A model generated the notes under the pieces. That model worked only from the letters and a program-made list of their open reading frames with translations, was not told where the DNA came from and did no database searches. From Pseudomonadota bacterium (GTDB taxonomy: Bacteria; Pseudomonadota; Alphaproteobacteria; Acetobacterales; Acetobacteraceae): 37,514 nt of DNA. The translations under genes and the position numbers were made by a program. The stretch covers positions 1 through 37,514 of the forward strand of contig JAJXWD010000026.1 in the NCBI GenBank assembly GCA_021781835.1. Reading direction: 5' to 3'. This document shows positions 17,127 through 24,944 of this stretch, one piece after another. Position 1 is the stretch's first letter, and each line of letters opens with the position of its first letter.

Positions 17127-17726
17127 TCATGTCTTGGGCGGGTCTTCTCCCGCCTGTGAAAGCTTGTGAGCCAGGGTGATGCGCCGCCGGCTCGGCAGAC
17201 GCAAGCGCCGGTCCTCCAGCCGGGCCGGGGCGTTGCCCAGCCGCGCGTCGCGCGCATGCAGAAGGGCGGCGATCTCATCGTGATAAAGCCGCAGCAAGGC
17301 CGCCAGCCACTGCCCGACATCGCGCGGGGCGGCATGGCCGAGCGCGGGTTCGGCCAGCTGGGCGATGAGGGCCGCGGCCGGTTGCCAGCACTCGCCCGTG
17401 ACCCAGCGGTTGGTGGTGAACAGGCGCAGCGGCAGGCCCTTTTCATCGACCGACAGCGCGATGAGGTGCGAGAATTGCCCCCCAGGCGCCGGCACGAAAA
17501 TGTGGAAATGCCCGTGCTCGGCGCGCGGGCGCTGGGTCTGGTTGTGGGTGTGGTAGTAAAACCGCCAGCCGGAGACGGGGTCTGTGGCGTCCTGGTGGGG
17601 GTAATGGGCCCATTCGACAAACCCGCCCTCGCCCGCCAGCAGACGGGCGGGGGCGCATTGTTTGGCGGCCGCCCAGGCGGCGATCTGGTCGACGATGAAG
17701 GTGCCGGTGGCAAGGTCAAAGGGCAT
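17127..17726 (-). CDS. Conserved protein of unknown function with His-rich core
   Basis: The 199-residue soluble protein has no signal peptide. Its centre carries FVEWAHYPHQDATDP, FYYHTHNQTQRP and EHGHFHIFVP, with several histidines close together that could bind metal. It resembles a small family of uncharacterised proteobacterial proteins, possibly DUF6969, a name I recall but cannot check. The second half is helical (LAALLRLYHDEIAALLHARD) and the C-terminus is basic. It starts 9 bases after the stop of the NPCAP-repeat gene and ends within the ATGA that could start the FadL-like gene, so it belongs to the same transcript. No function is assigned. Confidence 0.72.
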   Translation of the reverse strand: MPFDLATGTFIVDQIAAWAAAKQCAPARLLAGEGGFVEWAHYPHQDATDPVSGWRFYYHTHNQTQRPRAEHGHFHIFVPAPGGQFSHLIALSVDEKGLPLRLFTTNRWVTGECWQPAAALIAQLAEPALGHAAPRDVGQWLAALLRLYHDEIAALLHARDARLGNAPARLEDRRLRLPSRRRITLAHKLSQAGEDPPKT

Positions 17727-17735
17727 GGCGGGATC

Positions 17736-17969
17736 TCACGAGGGCGCGCAGGGATTGGAGGCCGGCTTGGCGTTGCCGCTATTGGCGCCGCCATTGCCGT
17801 TTTGGGGCGTTGCCGGGGCGCAGGGATTTTGCGTGCTCCCCGGCGCGCACGGGTTTTGGCCGCTCTGGGCGTAGGCGGGCGCCGCGCCGCCCAGCACGGG
17901 CGGCAGCACGGGCGCCGCCGCGCTGGCCAAAGCGAGCAGAGAGAGCAGCCGTCTGTTGGATGATTTCAT
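17736..17969 (-). CDS. Small exported NPCAP-repeat protein
   Basis: The 77-residue protein starts at an ATG preceded by AAAGGAGG at ideal spacing. A signal peptide of about 34 residues ends APAYAQ. The short mature part is low in complexity and repeats the motif NPCAP three times (QNPCAPGST, QNPCAPATP, SNPCAPS), giving three evenly spaced cysteines in about 43 residues rich in Gly, Asn and Pro. Periplasmic proteins of this sort may bind metal or carry persulfide sulfur. Between a YeeE/YedE permease and a metal-site-like protein, a sulfur-carrier or metal-binding role is plausible but unproven. Confidence 0.72.
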   Translation of the reverse strand: MKSSNRRLLSLLALASAAAPVLPPVLGGAAPAYAQSGQNPCAPGSTQNPCAPATPQNGNGGANSGNAKPASNPCAPS

Positions 17970-17988
17970 GCCAGCCTCCTTTGCAGAT

Positions 17989-18546
17989 TTATGGGGGGGT
18001 GGGCCGCGCGGTGAGCCAGCCGGCCAGACCCAGCAACGCGGCCAGGGCGAGGATGACCATCCAGGCCGGGGCGCCGAGCCATTGCGGCAGGGTGAGGCCG
18101 GATGGGCCGGTTTGCGCGTAGACCCAGGATTTGATCGTCGGGTAGGCCGCGTTGAAGCCCAGCGTGCCGGCGCCGATGCCGAGCAGGAAGACCAGCCCGT
18201 CCAGCCGGCCCGAGGCGAGCGCCACCGCCGAGGTGCCCGGGCAATAGCCGCCCAGCGCCATGCCGATGCCAACCCCCGCGCCCCCCAGCAACGTGCCCCA
18301 GAAATAGACCGAGGGGATGAACAGCCGGCTGAAATCGATCAGCCCCAGCGCCTGGCCGCCATAGAGCAGCACCGCGCAGGTGACGATGGCGGTGAGCATG
18401 ACCCGCAGCACCGCCCAGTTGGTGAAGCGAAGCTGGCCGGTGATGAGGGCGGGGTCGGCAAAGCCCGCGCCCTCGAGGATGAAGCCAAACCCGATGCCGC
18501 ATAGCAAGCCAGACACGGGACCGTTGAAGCCAAAGGGGGCGATCAT
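17989..18546 (-). CDS. YeeE/YedE-family membrane protein, half-size, second of a pair
   Basis: The 185-residue protein has about five hydrophobic helices and the family motif GGYCPGTSAVALASGRLDG near residues 98-116, whose cysteine lines the transport path in YeeE/TsuA. FILEGAGFADP near the start is also typical. The family brings thiosulfate or related sulfur compounds across the inner membrane. It follows the other half-size gene after only 3 bases, so the two probably form one heteromeric unit equal to a full-length YeeE. The substrate is not readable from sequence. Confidence 0.88.
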   Translation of the reverse strand: MIAPFGFNGPVSGLLCGIGFGFILEGAGFADPALITGQLRFTNWAVLRVMLTAIVTCAVLLYGGQALGLIDFSRLFIPSVYFWGTLLGGAGVGIGMALGGYCPGTSAVALASGRLDGLVFLLGIGAGTLGFNAAYPTIKSWVYAQTGPSGLTLPQWLGAPAWMVILALAALLGLAGWLTARPTPP

Positions 18547-18549
18547 GCG

Positions 18550-19062
18550 CTATCTCCGGCGCCAGAGGGGCGTGAGCGGCAGAGCCGCCAGCGCCCCGGC
18601 CACGAAAAACCCGATGAGAAACAAGAACCCCGCCGCCGCGAGCGGCGCCGAGCCCGAGAGCCCCATGCCGCTGGTGCAGCCCATGGCCATGCGCGCGCCA
18701 AAACCCGAGGCGGCGCCGCCGATGAAGGCGAGCGGCAGCTTGAGCCAGACGGCGAGGCGGGGCGGACCATCGATCCGCGGGGCAAAGCGGCGGCCGAGCG
18801 CACTGCCCGCGACGCCGCCGATGAGCACGCCCAGAACCTCCCACTCGATCCAGTGATTGAGGCCAAAACGCACATAGCCGGCCAGATAACTGCCCGGGGC
18901 GAATAGGCCGGGCCGGATGGCATTGGCCGCCACCGCCGTGACCCCGGTGGTGGCGCCGGTGACGCCAAGCCCGTGGCCGGTGGCCAGAAAGGCGGCGAAC
19001 AGCACCACCCCCAGCGCCACCCCGGCCAGATAGGAATTCCAGCGCGGTCTGGGATTGGCCAT
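18550..19062 (-). CDS. YeeE/YedE-family membrane protein, half-size, first of a pair
   Basis: The 170-residue protein has four or five membrane helices and the family signature MAMGCTSGMGLSGSAPLAA, the N-terminal-half counterpart of the GYCPGT motif in its partner. The N-terminus ALGVVLFAAFLATGHGLGVT is also typical. It lies 8 bases downstream of the rhodanese gene and directly upstream of its partner. Sulfur compound import or export is the family role. The rhodanese upstream suggests persulfide or thiosulfate handling. Confidence 0.88.
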   Translation of the reverse strand: MANPRPRWNSYLAGVALGVVLFAAFLATGHGLGVTGATTGVTAVAANAIRPGLFAPGSYLAGYVRFGLNHWIEWEVLGVLIGGVAGSALGRRFAPRIDGPPRLAVWLKLPLAFIGGAASGFGARMAMGCTSGMGLSGSAPLAAAGFLFLIGFFVAGALAALPLTPLWRRR

Positions 19063-19070
19063 GGCGCGCC

Positions 19071-20033
19071 TCAGAAAGCCGATTTACCGGCCACCACCGG
19101 CCGGGCGGGGTCGGCGGTCCACTCGGCCATGGAGCCGCTGAACAAGGTCACGCGCGGGTTACCGAGCACCGCGCGCAGCACGAACCAATCGACCGAGCCC
19201 AGCAGGCCGGTGTTGCAGAAGGTGATGGCGGGGCCAGAGGCCGGCACACCGGCCTTGGCCAGCGCCGCGCGGAGCTGGGCCGGGGGCAGCACGCCTTCGC
19301 CATCGGCGGTTTCAAGGGCCGTGAAGGGCAGGTTGAGGGCGCCAGGCAGCGTGCCCGGCGCCTTGACCACCGGCGAGACGGACAGCCCCTCGAATTGCGC
19401 GGGGGGCCGGGCATCGACCAAAATGGCGGTGTGGGAGGTCAGGTCCGCCCGCACATCGGCCAGCGTGGCGGTGAGCCCCGGGGCCGGCTGGGGGGTGAAG
19501 GCCGCTGGCCTGGGGGCCTTGGGCGCGCCCAAGGCCACCGGCGCGCCCGAGGCCGCCCAGGCAACCTGCCCGCCATTGAGAATGGCGACATTGGCGATGC
19601 CCTCGACCCGCAAGCCCCAGAATATGCGGGTGGTGGCGCTGAAATCCCCCCGGGCGGTGCCGCCGGTGACCAGCACCACCTGGCTGTCCGGGCCGATGCC
19701 AAACCCGCCAATGACCTTGGCGATGGCGGCGGGGGACGGCATGGCGGGCACACCGTTGACGGTGGTGCGCCAGCCATCATTGACAAAGCCGGTGAAGGCG
19801 GCGCCCGGCACATGGCCGGCCGCGAAATCAGGCGCCTGGGCGCTGGTGTCGTAGATTTCGAGCACCACCAGCCCGGGATCGTGCAGATGGGCCCGGAGCC
19901 AGACGGGCGTGACCAGGGCGGGAGACGCGGCCAGGGCCGCTCCCGCCCAGACCACGCCAAACCCGCCCAGGGCCAAGGCTCTGGCCCAGGCCGGTTGGAC
20001 GTTTGGCTTTGGTGTTTGGTGTCGCGTTGGCAT
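19071..20033 (-). CDS. Periplasmic two-domain rhodanese sulfurtransferase
   Basis: The 320-residue protein has an N-terminal signal sequence (hydrophobic ALALGGFGVVWAGAALAAS, cut near residue 37). Two rhodanese domains follow. The first has VLVTGGTARGDFSATTRIFW in place of an active-site loop and lacks the cysteine. The second, with LVDARPPAQFEG and ITFCNTGLLGS, carries the catalytic Cys273. It would move sulfane sulfur between donors such as thiosulfate and acceptors in the periplasm. It is the first gene of the minus-strand sulfur series and is divergent from the molybdopterin oxidoreductase, sharing the FNR-box promoter region. Confidence 0.9.
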   Translation of the reverse strand: MPTRHQTPKPNVQPAWARALALGGFGVVWAGAALAASPALVTPVWLRAHLHDPGLVVLEIYDTSAQAPDFAAGHVPGAAFTGFVNDGWRTTVNGVPAMPSPAAIAKVIGGFGIGPDSQVVLVTGGTARGDFSATTRIFWGLRVEGIANVAILNGGQVAWAASGAPVALGAPKAPRPAAFTPQPAPGLTATLADVRADLTSHTAILVDARPPAQFEGLSVSPVVKAPGTLPGALNLPFTALETADGEGVLPPAQLRAALAKAGVPASGPAITFCNTGLLGSVDWFVLRAVLGNPRVTLFSGSMAEWTADPARPVVAGKSAF

Positions 20034-20132
20034 TGGCCGTCATCTCCGGTTGCGCGGAGCGGCAGCCGGCCGGGGCCGCCGCGCCTGGCTCGAATGATGG
20101 CGAGACGTTAAATAATCTCACCAGACTTGTCC

Positions 20133-20146
20133 TTGATAGAAATCAA
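20133..20146. promoter_or_regulatory. FNR/CRP-family (anaerobic) binding site
   Basis: TTGATAGAAATCAA fits the FNR-type consensus TTGAT-N4-ATCAA at every specified base. It lies 55 bases upstream of the oxidoreductase start and about 100 bases upstream of the divergent rhodanese. Activation by an FNR, FixK or Dnr-like protein under low oxygen is the natural reading. The same consensus was not noticed in the other intergenic gaps I read. Confidence 0.78.
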
Positions 20147-20201
20147 GGCGCGCGGGCGGGCGATTTGCCAGAAATATTTCGCCAACACGCAGGGTAGGAA
20201 A

Positions 20202-22397
20202 ATGCAACGCCGCGATTTTCTGAAGCTCAGCGCCACGCTTGGCGGCGGCGCGCTGCTGGGGCCTTTGGCCGGGTGCGCGCGCGAGGCGGCATGGCAGCGC
20301 ATGATGCAGGCCGGCCCCGCCAAGGTGAGCAGGACGGTGTGCAATATGTGTTTCTGGTCCTGCGCGGCCGAGATGCATGTGCAGGACGGCACGCCCTGGA
20401 AGATTACCGGCAACCCCGATGACCCGCATTGCGCCGGGCGGCTGTGCACGCGCGGCACGGCCGGGCTTGGCGCCTATTACGACCCCAACCGGCTGGTGAA
20501 GCCGCTGCTGCGCGTCAATCGCGGGGGCGGGCAGGAATTTAGCGTGGTGCGCTGGGATGACGCGCTCGATTTCACCGCCGGGAAGCTGCAAAAACTGGCG
20601 GCCGAGCATGGCCCCGACCGCGTGGCCGCCATGGTGCATGGCGCGGGGGCGGCGCATTTTGCGCATCTGCTGCGCGCCTTTGGCACCGATGCCCTGGCCG
20701 AGCCCGCCTTTGCCCAATGCCGCGGCCCGCGCGACACGGGGTTTTTTCTGACCTTCGGGCAGGGCATTTCCTCGCCCGAGCAGACCGATATGGAAAATGC
20801 CCGCTGCGTGGTGCTGATCGGCGCGCACATTGGCGAGAATTTGCACAACAGCCAGGTGCGCAGCTTCGCCGATGCCATCCGCAATGACGCCACCATCATC
20901 ACCGTCGATCCGCGGTTTTCGGTGGCGGCGGGCAAGGCGCGGCACTGGCTGCCCATCAAGCCTGGAACCGACATCGCCCTGCTGCTCGGCTGGATCAATG
21001 TCATCATCTCCGAGCGGCTTTATGACCCCGGCCATGTGGCGCGAAACACGCTGGGGTTTGCCGAACTCGCCGGCTACATCGCCCCTTTCACGCCCGAATG
21101 GGCCTATGGGGAAACCGGCATCGAGGCCGCGCGCATCCGCGAGACGGCGCGGATCATGGCGCTTCACGCCCCGGCGACGGTGGTGCACCCCGGCCGCCAT
21201 GCGGTGTGGTGGGGCGATGACACGCAGCGCGCCCGCGCCATGGCCATTCTGGCCGGGCTGCTCGGCGTGTGGGGCGCCAAGGGCGGTTATTATCTGGCCG
21301 AGCGCGTGGCCGTGCCGGATTACCCCACGCCCGCCTACCCCGTGCCCAAATCCTCCTGGCGCGACCTGACGCTGAAACAATTCCCGCTGGCCGGCGCGCC
21401 GGTGACCAATGTTTTACTCGACGACATGGCGAGCGACGCCCCGCATTACCGGGCGCTGCTGGTCTATTCGACCAACCTGCCCATGACCATGCCAAACGCC
21501 CCCGCCCAGCTGGCCCGCGCGGCGCAGAAGCTCGACCTCATCGCGGTGAGCGATGTGCAGCCCTCGGAAATGACCGGCTTCGCCGATGTGGTGCTGCCCG
21601 AATGCACCTATCTCGAACGATACGATGCGCTGCGCAACGAAGATGAGCGCGACCCGTGCATCGCGCTGCGCGCGCCCACTTTGCCGGTGCTGGGCGAGTC
21701 AAAACCCGGCTGGTGGATCGCCAAGCAGCTGGCCGAGCGGCTGGGGCTGCACGCCTATTTTCCATGGGGTGATTACAGCCAGGTGCTGGACTGGCAGTTG
21801 CAGCGGCTCGGCTCATCGCTGAGCGAAATGGCGCAGGTGGGGGTGAAGCATTTCGCGCGCCAGACACCGCCATATTTCACCCCCGGCGCGCCGCAAGAGT
21901 TTAAGACGCCGAGCGGCAAGATCGAGCTTTACTCGGAGACGCTGGCCGCGGCCGGGTTCGACCCCCTGCCCCGCTATACACGCCACGCCGAGCGGCCGGA
22001 GGGGTTTTATCACCTCAATTACGGGCGCGCGCCGCAACATTCCTTCAGCCGCACCCAGAACAACCCGGTGCTCTACCAGCTGATGCCCGAGAATCTGGTG
22101 TGGCTGCATCCGCTCGCCGCCACCGCGTTTGACATCAAGGATGGCGCGTATATCCGGCTCGTCAACCAGGATGGGGTGGTGAGCAACAAGGTGCGCGTGC
22201 GCGTGACCGAGCGCACGCGGCCCGATTCGGTGTGGCTGGTGCACGGGTTTGGCCACACCGCCCAGGGGCTGGAGCTGGCCTATGGGCGCGGGGCGGCGGA
22301 CTCATCGCTGATCACCCGCGTGCCGTGCGACCCGATCATGGGCGGCACGGCCATGCGGGGCAATTTCGTCACCTTCCGCAAGGAGGCCGCGGCATGA
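20202..22397 (+). CDS. psrA: Molybdopterin oxidoreductase catalytic subunit, polysulfide/thiosulfate reductase type
   Basis: From the ATG after AGGGTAGGAA the protein has 731 residues. A Tat signal (MQRRDFLKLSATLGGGALLG) directs it to the periplasm. The [4Fe-4S] motif is CNMCFWSC plus LCTRG (Cys47, 50, 54, 82), and Cys173 in FAQCRGPRDTG is the likely molybdenum ligand, as in PsrA and PhsA. HWLPIKPGTDIALLLGWIN and the C-terminal dinucleotide-binding domain are also present. Its length is close to PsrA/PhsA (about 760). The next two genes encode the matching ferredoxin and NrfD subunits. Tetrathionate, sulfite or arsenate enzymes are related alternatives; the sulfur genes around it favour polysulfide or thiosulfate. 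Confidence 0.87.
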   Translation: MQRRDFLKLSATLGGGALLGPLAGCAREAAWQRMMQAGPAKVSRTVCNMCFWSCAAEMHVQDGTPWKITGNPDDPHCAGRLCTRGTAGLGAYYDPNRLVKPLLRVNRGGGQEFSVVRWDDALDFTAGKLQKLAAEHGPDRVAAMVHGAGAAHFAHLLRAFGTDALAEPAFAQCRGPRDTGFFLTFGQGISSPEQTDMENARCVVLIGAHIGENLHNSQVRSFADAIRNDATIITVDPRFSVAAGKARHWLPIKPGTDIALLLGWINVIISERLYDPGHVARNTLGFAELAGYIAPFTPEWAYGETGIEAARIRETARIMALHAPATVVHPGRHAVWWGDDTQRARAMAILAGLLGVWGAKGGYYLAERVAVPDYPTPAYPVPKSSWRDLTLKQFPLAGAPVTNVLLDDMASDAPHYRALLVYSTNLPMTMPNAPAQLARAAQKLDLIAVSDVQPSEMTGFADVVLPECTYLERYDALRNEDERDPCIALRAPTLPVLGESKPGWWIAKQLAERLGLHAYFPWGDYSQVLDWQLQRLGSSLSEMAQVGVKHFARQTPPYFTPGAPQEFKTPSGKIELYSETLAAAGFDPLPRYTRHAERPEGFYHLNYGRAPQHSFSRTQNNPVLYQLMPENLVWLHPLAATAFDIKDGAYIRLVNQDGVVSNKVRVRVTERTRPDSVWLVHGFGHTAQGLELAYGRGAADSSLITRVPCDPIMGGTAMRGNFVTFRKEAAA

Positions 22398-22936
22398 CCC
22401 GCTATGCCATGGTCATCGACACCAAGACCTGCGTGGGCTGCACCGATTGCGTGGATGCCTGCCGGATGGAAAACGACGTGCCCGCCGGGCTTTGCTATGA
22501 TTGGGTGGTGGAGGCGACCAGCGGCACCTACCCAGATCTCAGTACCGAATTCCGCTCCGAGCGCTGCAACCATTGCTCGCACCCCACTTGCGTGGAAGCC
22601 TGCCCGACGGGCGCCAGCCAGACCTGGAACGCCAGCAACATCGTGGTGGTGGATGCGACCATCTGCACCGGGTGCAAGGCCTGCATCGCCGCCTGCCCGT
22701 ATGATGCGCGGCTGATCATGATGCCAGACGGCTATATCGGCAAATGCACCTTTTGCGTTCAGCGCGTGGCCAAGGGGCTGGATCCGGCCTGTGTCTCGGT
22801 CTGTCCGGCGCGGGCCATGTATTTCGGGCTGCCCGACGATCCGGGCAGCGAGGTGGGCAGGCTGCTCGCCACCCGCGACTGGTACACGCTGGCGCCCGAG
22901 ACCGGGAACCAGCCCAATGTCTATTATCTACGCTAA
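22394..22936 (+). CDS. psrB: Four-cluster ferredoxin subunit of the molybdoenzyme
   Basis: The ATG overlaps the previous stop (ATGA) and follows AAGGAGG, giving 180 residues. Four cysteine groups for [4Fe-4S] clusters are seen: CVGCTDCVDAC, CNHCSHPTCVEACP, CTGCKACIAACP, and CTFC paired with CVSVCP. This is the DmsB/PsrB/NrfC family of electron-transfer subunits, which wire the catalytic subunit to the membrane anchor. It has no signal of its own and would be co-exported with the Tat-bearing catalytic partner. Length and cluster number match PsrB. Confidence 0.92.
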   Translation: MTRYAMVIDTKTCVGCTDCVDACRMENDVPAGLCYDWVVEATSGTYPDLSTEFRSERCNHCSHPTCVEACPTGASQTWNASNIVVVDATICTGCKACIAACPYDARLIMMPDGYIGKCTFCVQRVAKGLDPACVSVCPARAMYFGLPDDPGSEVGRLLATRDWYTLAPETGNQPNVYYLR

Positions 22937-23019
22937 TGCGATGGTTCGGAAATTCGCAATATTTCCCGTTGCGAACCTCTGAACAATCGCCTTAACTTTT
23001 TGATTTTACTTGTTTTTTT

Positions 23020-23075
23020 GATCAATTTCATTGGGTGACTTGCCTCCGCCGACTCACTCCAACCCAATGTTGATC
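23020..23075. repeat. Covarying stem-loop repeat, family R2, copy 2
   Basis: GATCAA, a TTT bulge and CATTGGGT pair across a conserved loop with ACCCAATG and TTGATC. It lies in the 153-base gap between psrB and the NrfD gene and ends just before the AGGGAG ribosome site. The pairs G-C, C-G and G-C of copy 1 are T-A, T-A and A-T here. Confidence 0.7.
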
Positions 23076-23089
23076 TAGGGAGACCCGCC

Positions 23090-24124
23090 ATGCATGAGGA
23101 GCTTCTGGCGAGCGTGATGGCCAACCCCAGTGTGGTGCCGCAAATGGCCATTTGGGGCTGGCAGATCGCGGTTTATCTGTTTCTGGGCGGGTTCACCGCC
23201 GGGCTGATGGTGTTTTCGGGCTGGACGGTGCTGAGCGGGCGCGAGGAGCAGGCGCCCTTTGCCGCCAGGCGCGCGCCGATGGTCGCGTTCATCGCCCTGT
23301 CTCTGGGCATGACCACGCTGTTTCTCGATCTCAGCCATAAACTCAATGTCTGGCGGTTCTACACCACGCTGCACGTCACCTCGCCCATGTCCTGGGGCTC
23401 GTGGGTGCTGGTGCTGGTGTTTCCCGCCCTCATCGTGGCGGCGCTCGATGGGCTGCCCCTGGGGTTTCCAGGACTGGCCGCACGGCTCACCGGGCTACCC
23501 AAGCTGGGCAAATGGGCGGGCGGGCTGCTGGGGCTTTGCCGCCGGCTGCGCGGACCGGCGGCGCTGCTCAATGTCGCGCTCGGCATGGCGCTTGGCATTT
23601 ATACCGGCATCCTGCTCTCAAGCTTCAATGCCCGGCCGTTCTGGCACTCGGCGCTGCTCGGGCCGCTATTTCTGGTCTCGGGGCTCTCCACCGGGGCGGC
23701 CATGATGGTGCTGGCCTCGCCCAAGGCCGGGGAGCGGCATATGTTCGGGCGCATCGATCTCGGGCTCATCGTGCTGGAGAGCGCCATTCTCGGGCTTTAC
23801 ATGAGCGACATGCTCACGGGCGACCTGGTGCAGCAACAGGCCGTGGGGTTTTTGCTGGGCGGCGCGGGGGCGCGGCTGTTTTGGCTGGGTTTCGTGCCGC
23901 TGGGACTCGGCGTGCCGCTGCTGCTCGAAGCCGCCATGTGGCGGCGGAGCTTGCTCATCCCCGGCGCACTGGCCGCGCTCATGGTGCTCTCCGGCGGGTT
24001 TTTGCTCCGCGGCATCGTTATTGCCGGGGGGCAGGAAACCGGCTGGGTGACGCTGCAAAACCAGTTCAACCCGGCGCTGCTCGGCCAGCTTGGCGCCATC
24101 CCCGCGCCCGATCCGCGCTTTTAG
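23090..24124 (+). CDS. psrC: NrfD/PsrC-family quinone-interacting membrane subunit
   Basis: The 344-residue protein has about eight hydrophobic helices and the family start VPQMAIWGWQIAVYLFLGGF. LDLSHKLNVWRFYTTLHVTS and the following MSWGSW are typical of NrfD/PsrC anchors, which oxidise quinol at the membrane and pass electrons to the ferredoxin subunit. The ATG follows AGGGAG with 8-base spacing. It completes the PsrABC-type complex, although a repeat lies between it and psrB. A methionine-rich MSDMLTG segment is also visible. The quinone type is not readable here. Confidence 0.9.
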   Translation: MHEELLASVMANPSVVPQMAIWGWQIAVYLFLGGFTAGLMVFSGWTVLSGREEQAPFAARRAPMVAFIALSLGMTTLFLDLSHKLNVWRFYTTLHVTSPMSWGSWVLVLVFPALIVAALDGLPLGFPGLAARLTGLPKLGKWAGGLLGLCRRLRGPAALLNVALGMALGIYTGILLSSFNARPFWHSALLGPLFLVSGLSTGAAMMVLASPKAGERHMFGRIDLGLIVLESAILGLYMSDMLTGDLVQQQAVGFLLGGAGARLFWLGFVPLGLGVPLLLEAAMWRRSLLIPGALAALMVLSGGFLLRGIVIAGGQETGWVTLQNQFNPALLGQLGAIPAPDPRF

Positions 24125-24138
24125 GGTGCAATGACGTT

Positions 24139-24261
24139 AGATTGACCCGCCTCGCGGGTAAATCTGGCGTGGGGGTGGCCGAGCGGCCACGTGCAAAATC
24201 AAAAAGTTATATCATCCCGCCCCCGGACGAGACGGGTCAAATATTTGGCGGGATGGTATAA
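24139..24261 (-). repeat. Two-hairpin dispersed repeat, family R1, copy C (inverted)
   Basis: Read on the minus strand this gives TTATACCATCCCGCC...GGCGGGATGATATAA (15 bp with one wobble). The shared ACTTTTTGATTTTGCACGTGG follows, and then a second hairpin AGATTTACCCGC-GAG-GCGGGTCAATCT. It lies between psrC and the rhodanese-like gene and is the best preserved copy of the first hairpin. Confidence 0.72.
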
Positions 24262-24317
24262 GATGCAATCGCGCAACTAGCCCATCTTATGTCATTCGGC
24301 TCTAGGGAGTTTGCCTC

Positions 24318-24938
24318 ATGCCCCGCTCACCCAAAACCCGCCTCTCGACCCTGTTACGGCTGATTCCGGCGCTGCCCGTGGCGGTGGCGGCGGTCCAGCC
24401 GCTGGCCGCCGCGCGCGCCGCCACGCCAGACCAGCCCAGCCTGGACGCGCTGGCCCAGATGGTGGCGCGCGGCGATGACATGGTGAGCGTGGACTATCTC
24501 AAGGCCCGGATCCTGGCCGCGCGGGGGGATTTCACCCTCATCGACATCCGCGCCCCGGATGAGTTTGCCGCCGGACATATCAAGGGGGCGGTCAATCTGA
24601 CCGTGCCCCAGTTGCTCAGCCCCGATGAGGTGGTGAAGCTGCGGCGCATGCCCCAGGTGATCCTCTACGGTACCAACTCCGCCGCCGCCGCCCAGGCCGC
24701 CGTGCTGCTGCGGCTCTCGGGCGTGGCGGCCATGGCGCTCTCGGGCGGGGTGCGGGGCTGGGCCAGCGCCCTGCAAGCCGCGCCCGCCGATCAGGCCGCC
24801 CTTACCCGCGCGCTCACCGGCTGCCCCGAGACCGCGCCGCCCGCCGCCGCGCCAGTGCCCGCGCCAATGCCCGCGCCGCCCCCCGCGCCCGCCAAGCCCA
24901 AGACCGGCCCGGTGCAGCTCAACGGCATGTGCGGGTAG
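24318..24938 (+). CDS. Exported rhodanese-fold protein lacking the catalytic cysteine
   Basis: The 206-residue protein has a signal peptide ending near ARAATP. A single rhodanese domain follows (TLIDIRAPDEFAAGHIKGAV, then VILYGTNSAAAAQAAVLLRL and ALSGGVRGWASAL). In active enzymes the VILY strand leads to a cysteine; here it leads to GTNS, so normal sulfurtransferase activity is unlikely. The tail is Pro/Ala-rich and the protein ends NGMCG, placing a cysteine next to last. It follows psrC with a ribosome site AGGGAG. A binding or sulfur-relay role through the terminal cysteine is possible but speculative. Confidence 0.8.
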   Translation: MPRSPKTRLSTLLRLIPALPVAVAAVQPLAAARAATPDQPSLDALAQMVARGDDMVSVDYLKARILAARGDFTLIDIRAPDEFAAGHIKGAVNLTVPQLLSPDEVVKLRRMPQVILYGTNSAAAAQAAVLLRLSGVAAMALSGGVRGWASALQAAPADQAALTRALTGCPETAPPAAAPVPAPMPAPPPAPAKPKTGPVQLNGMCG

Positions 24939-24944
24939 GCGGCC

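Noticed and set aside
20003-20197. A 64-residue plus-strand frame with a lipoprotein-like start (VISGC)
   Set aside because: It overlaps the rhodanese start antisense and contains the FNR box and psrA promoter. No ribosome site was seen.
24168-24200. GTGGCCGAGCGGCC resembles the D-arm region of a leucine or serine tRNA
   Set aside because: No anticodon arm, T arm or acceptor pairing follows. The stretch is part of repeat R1 copy C.
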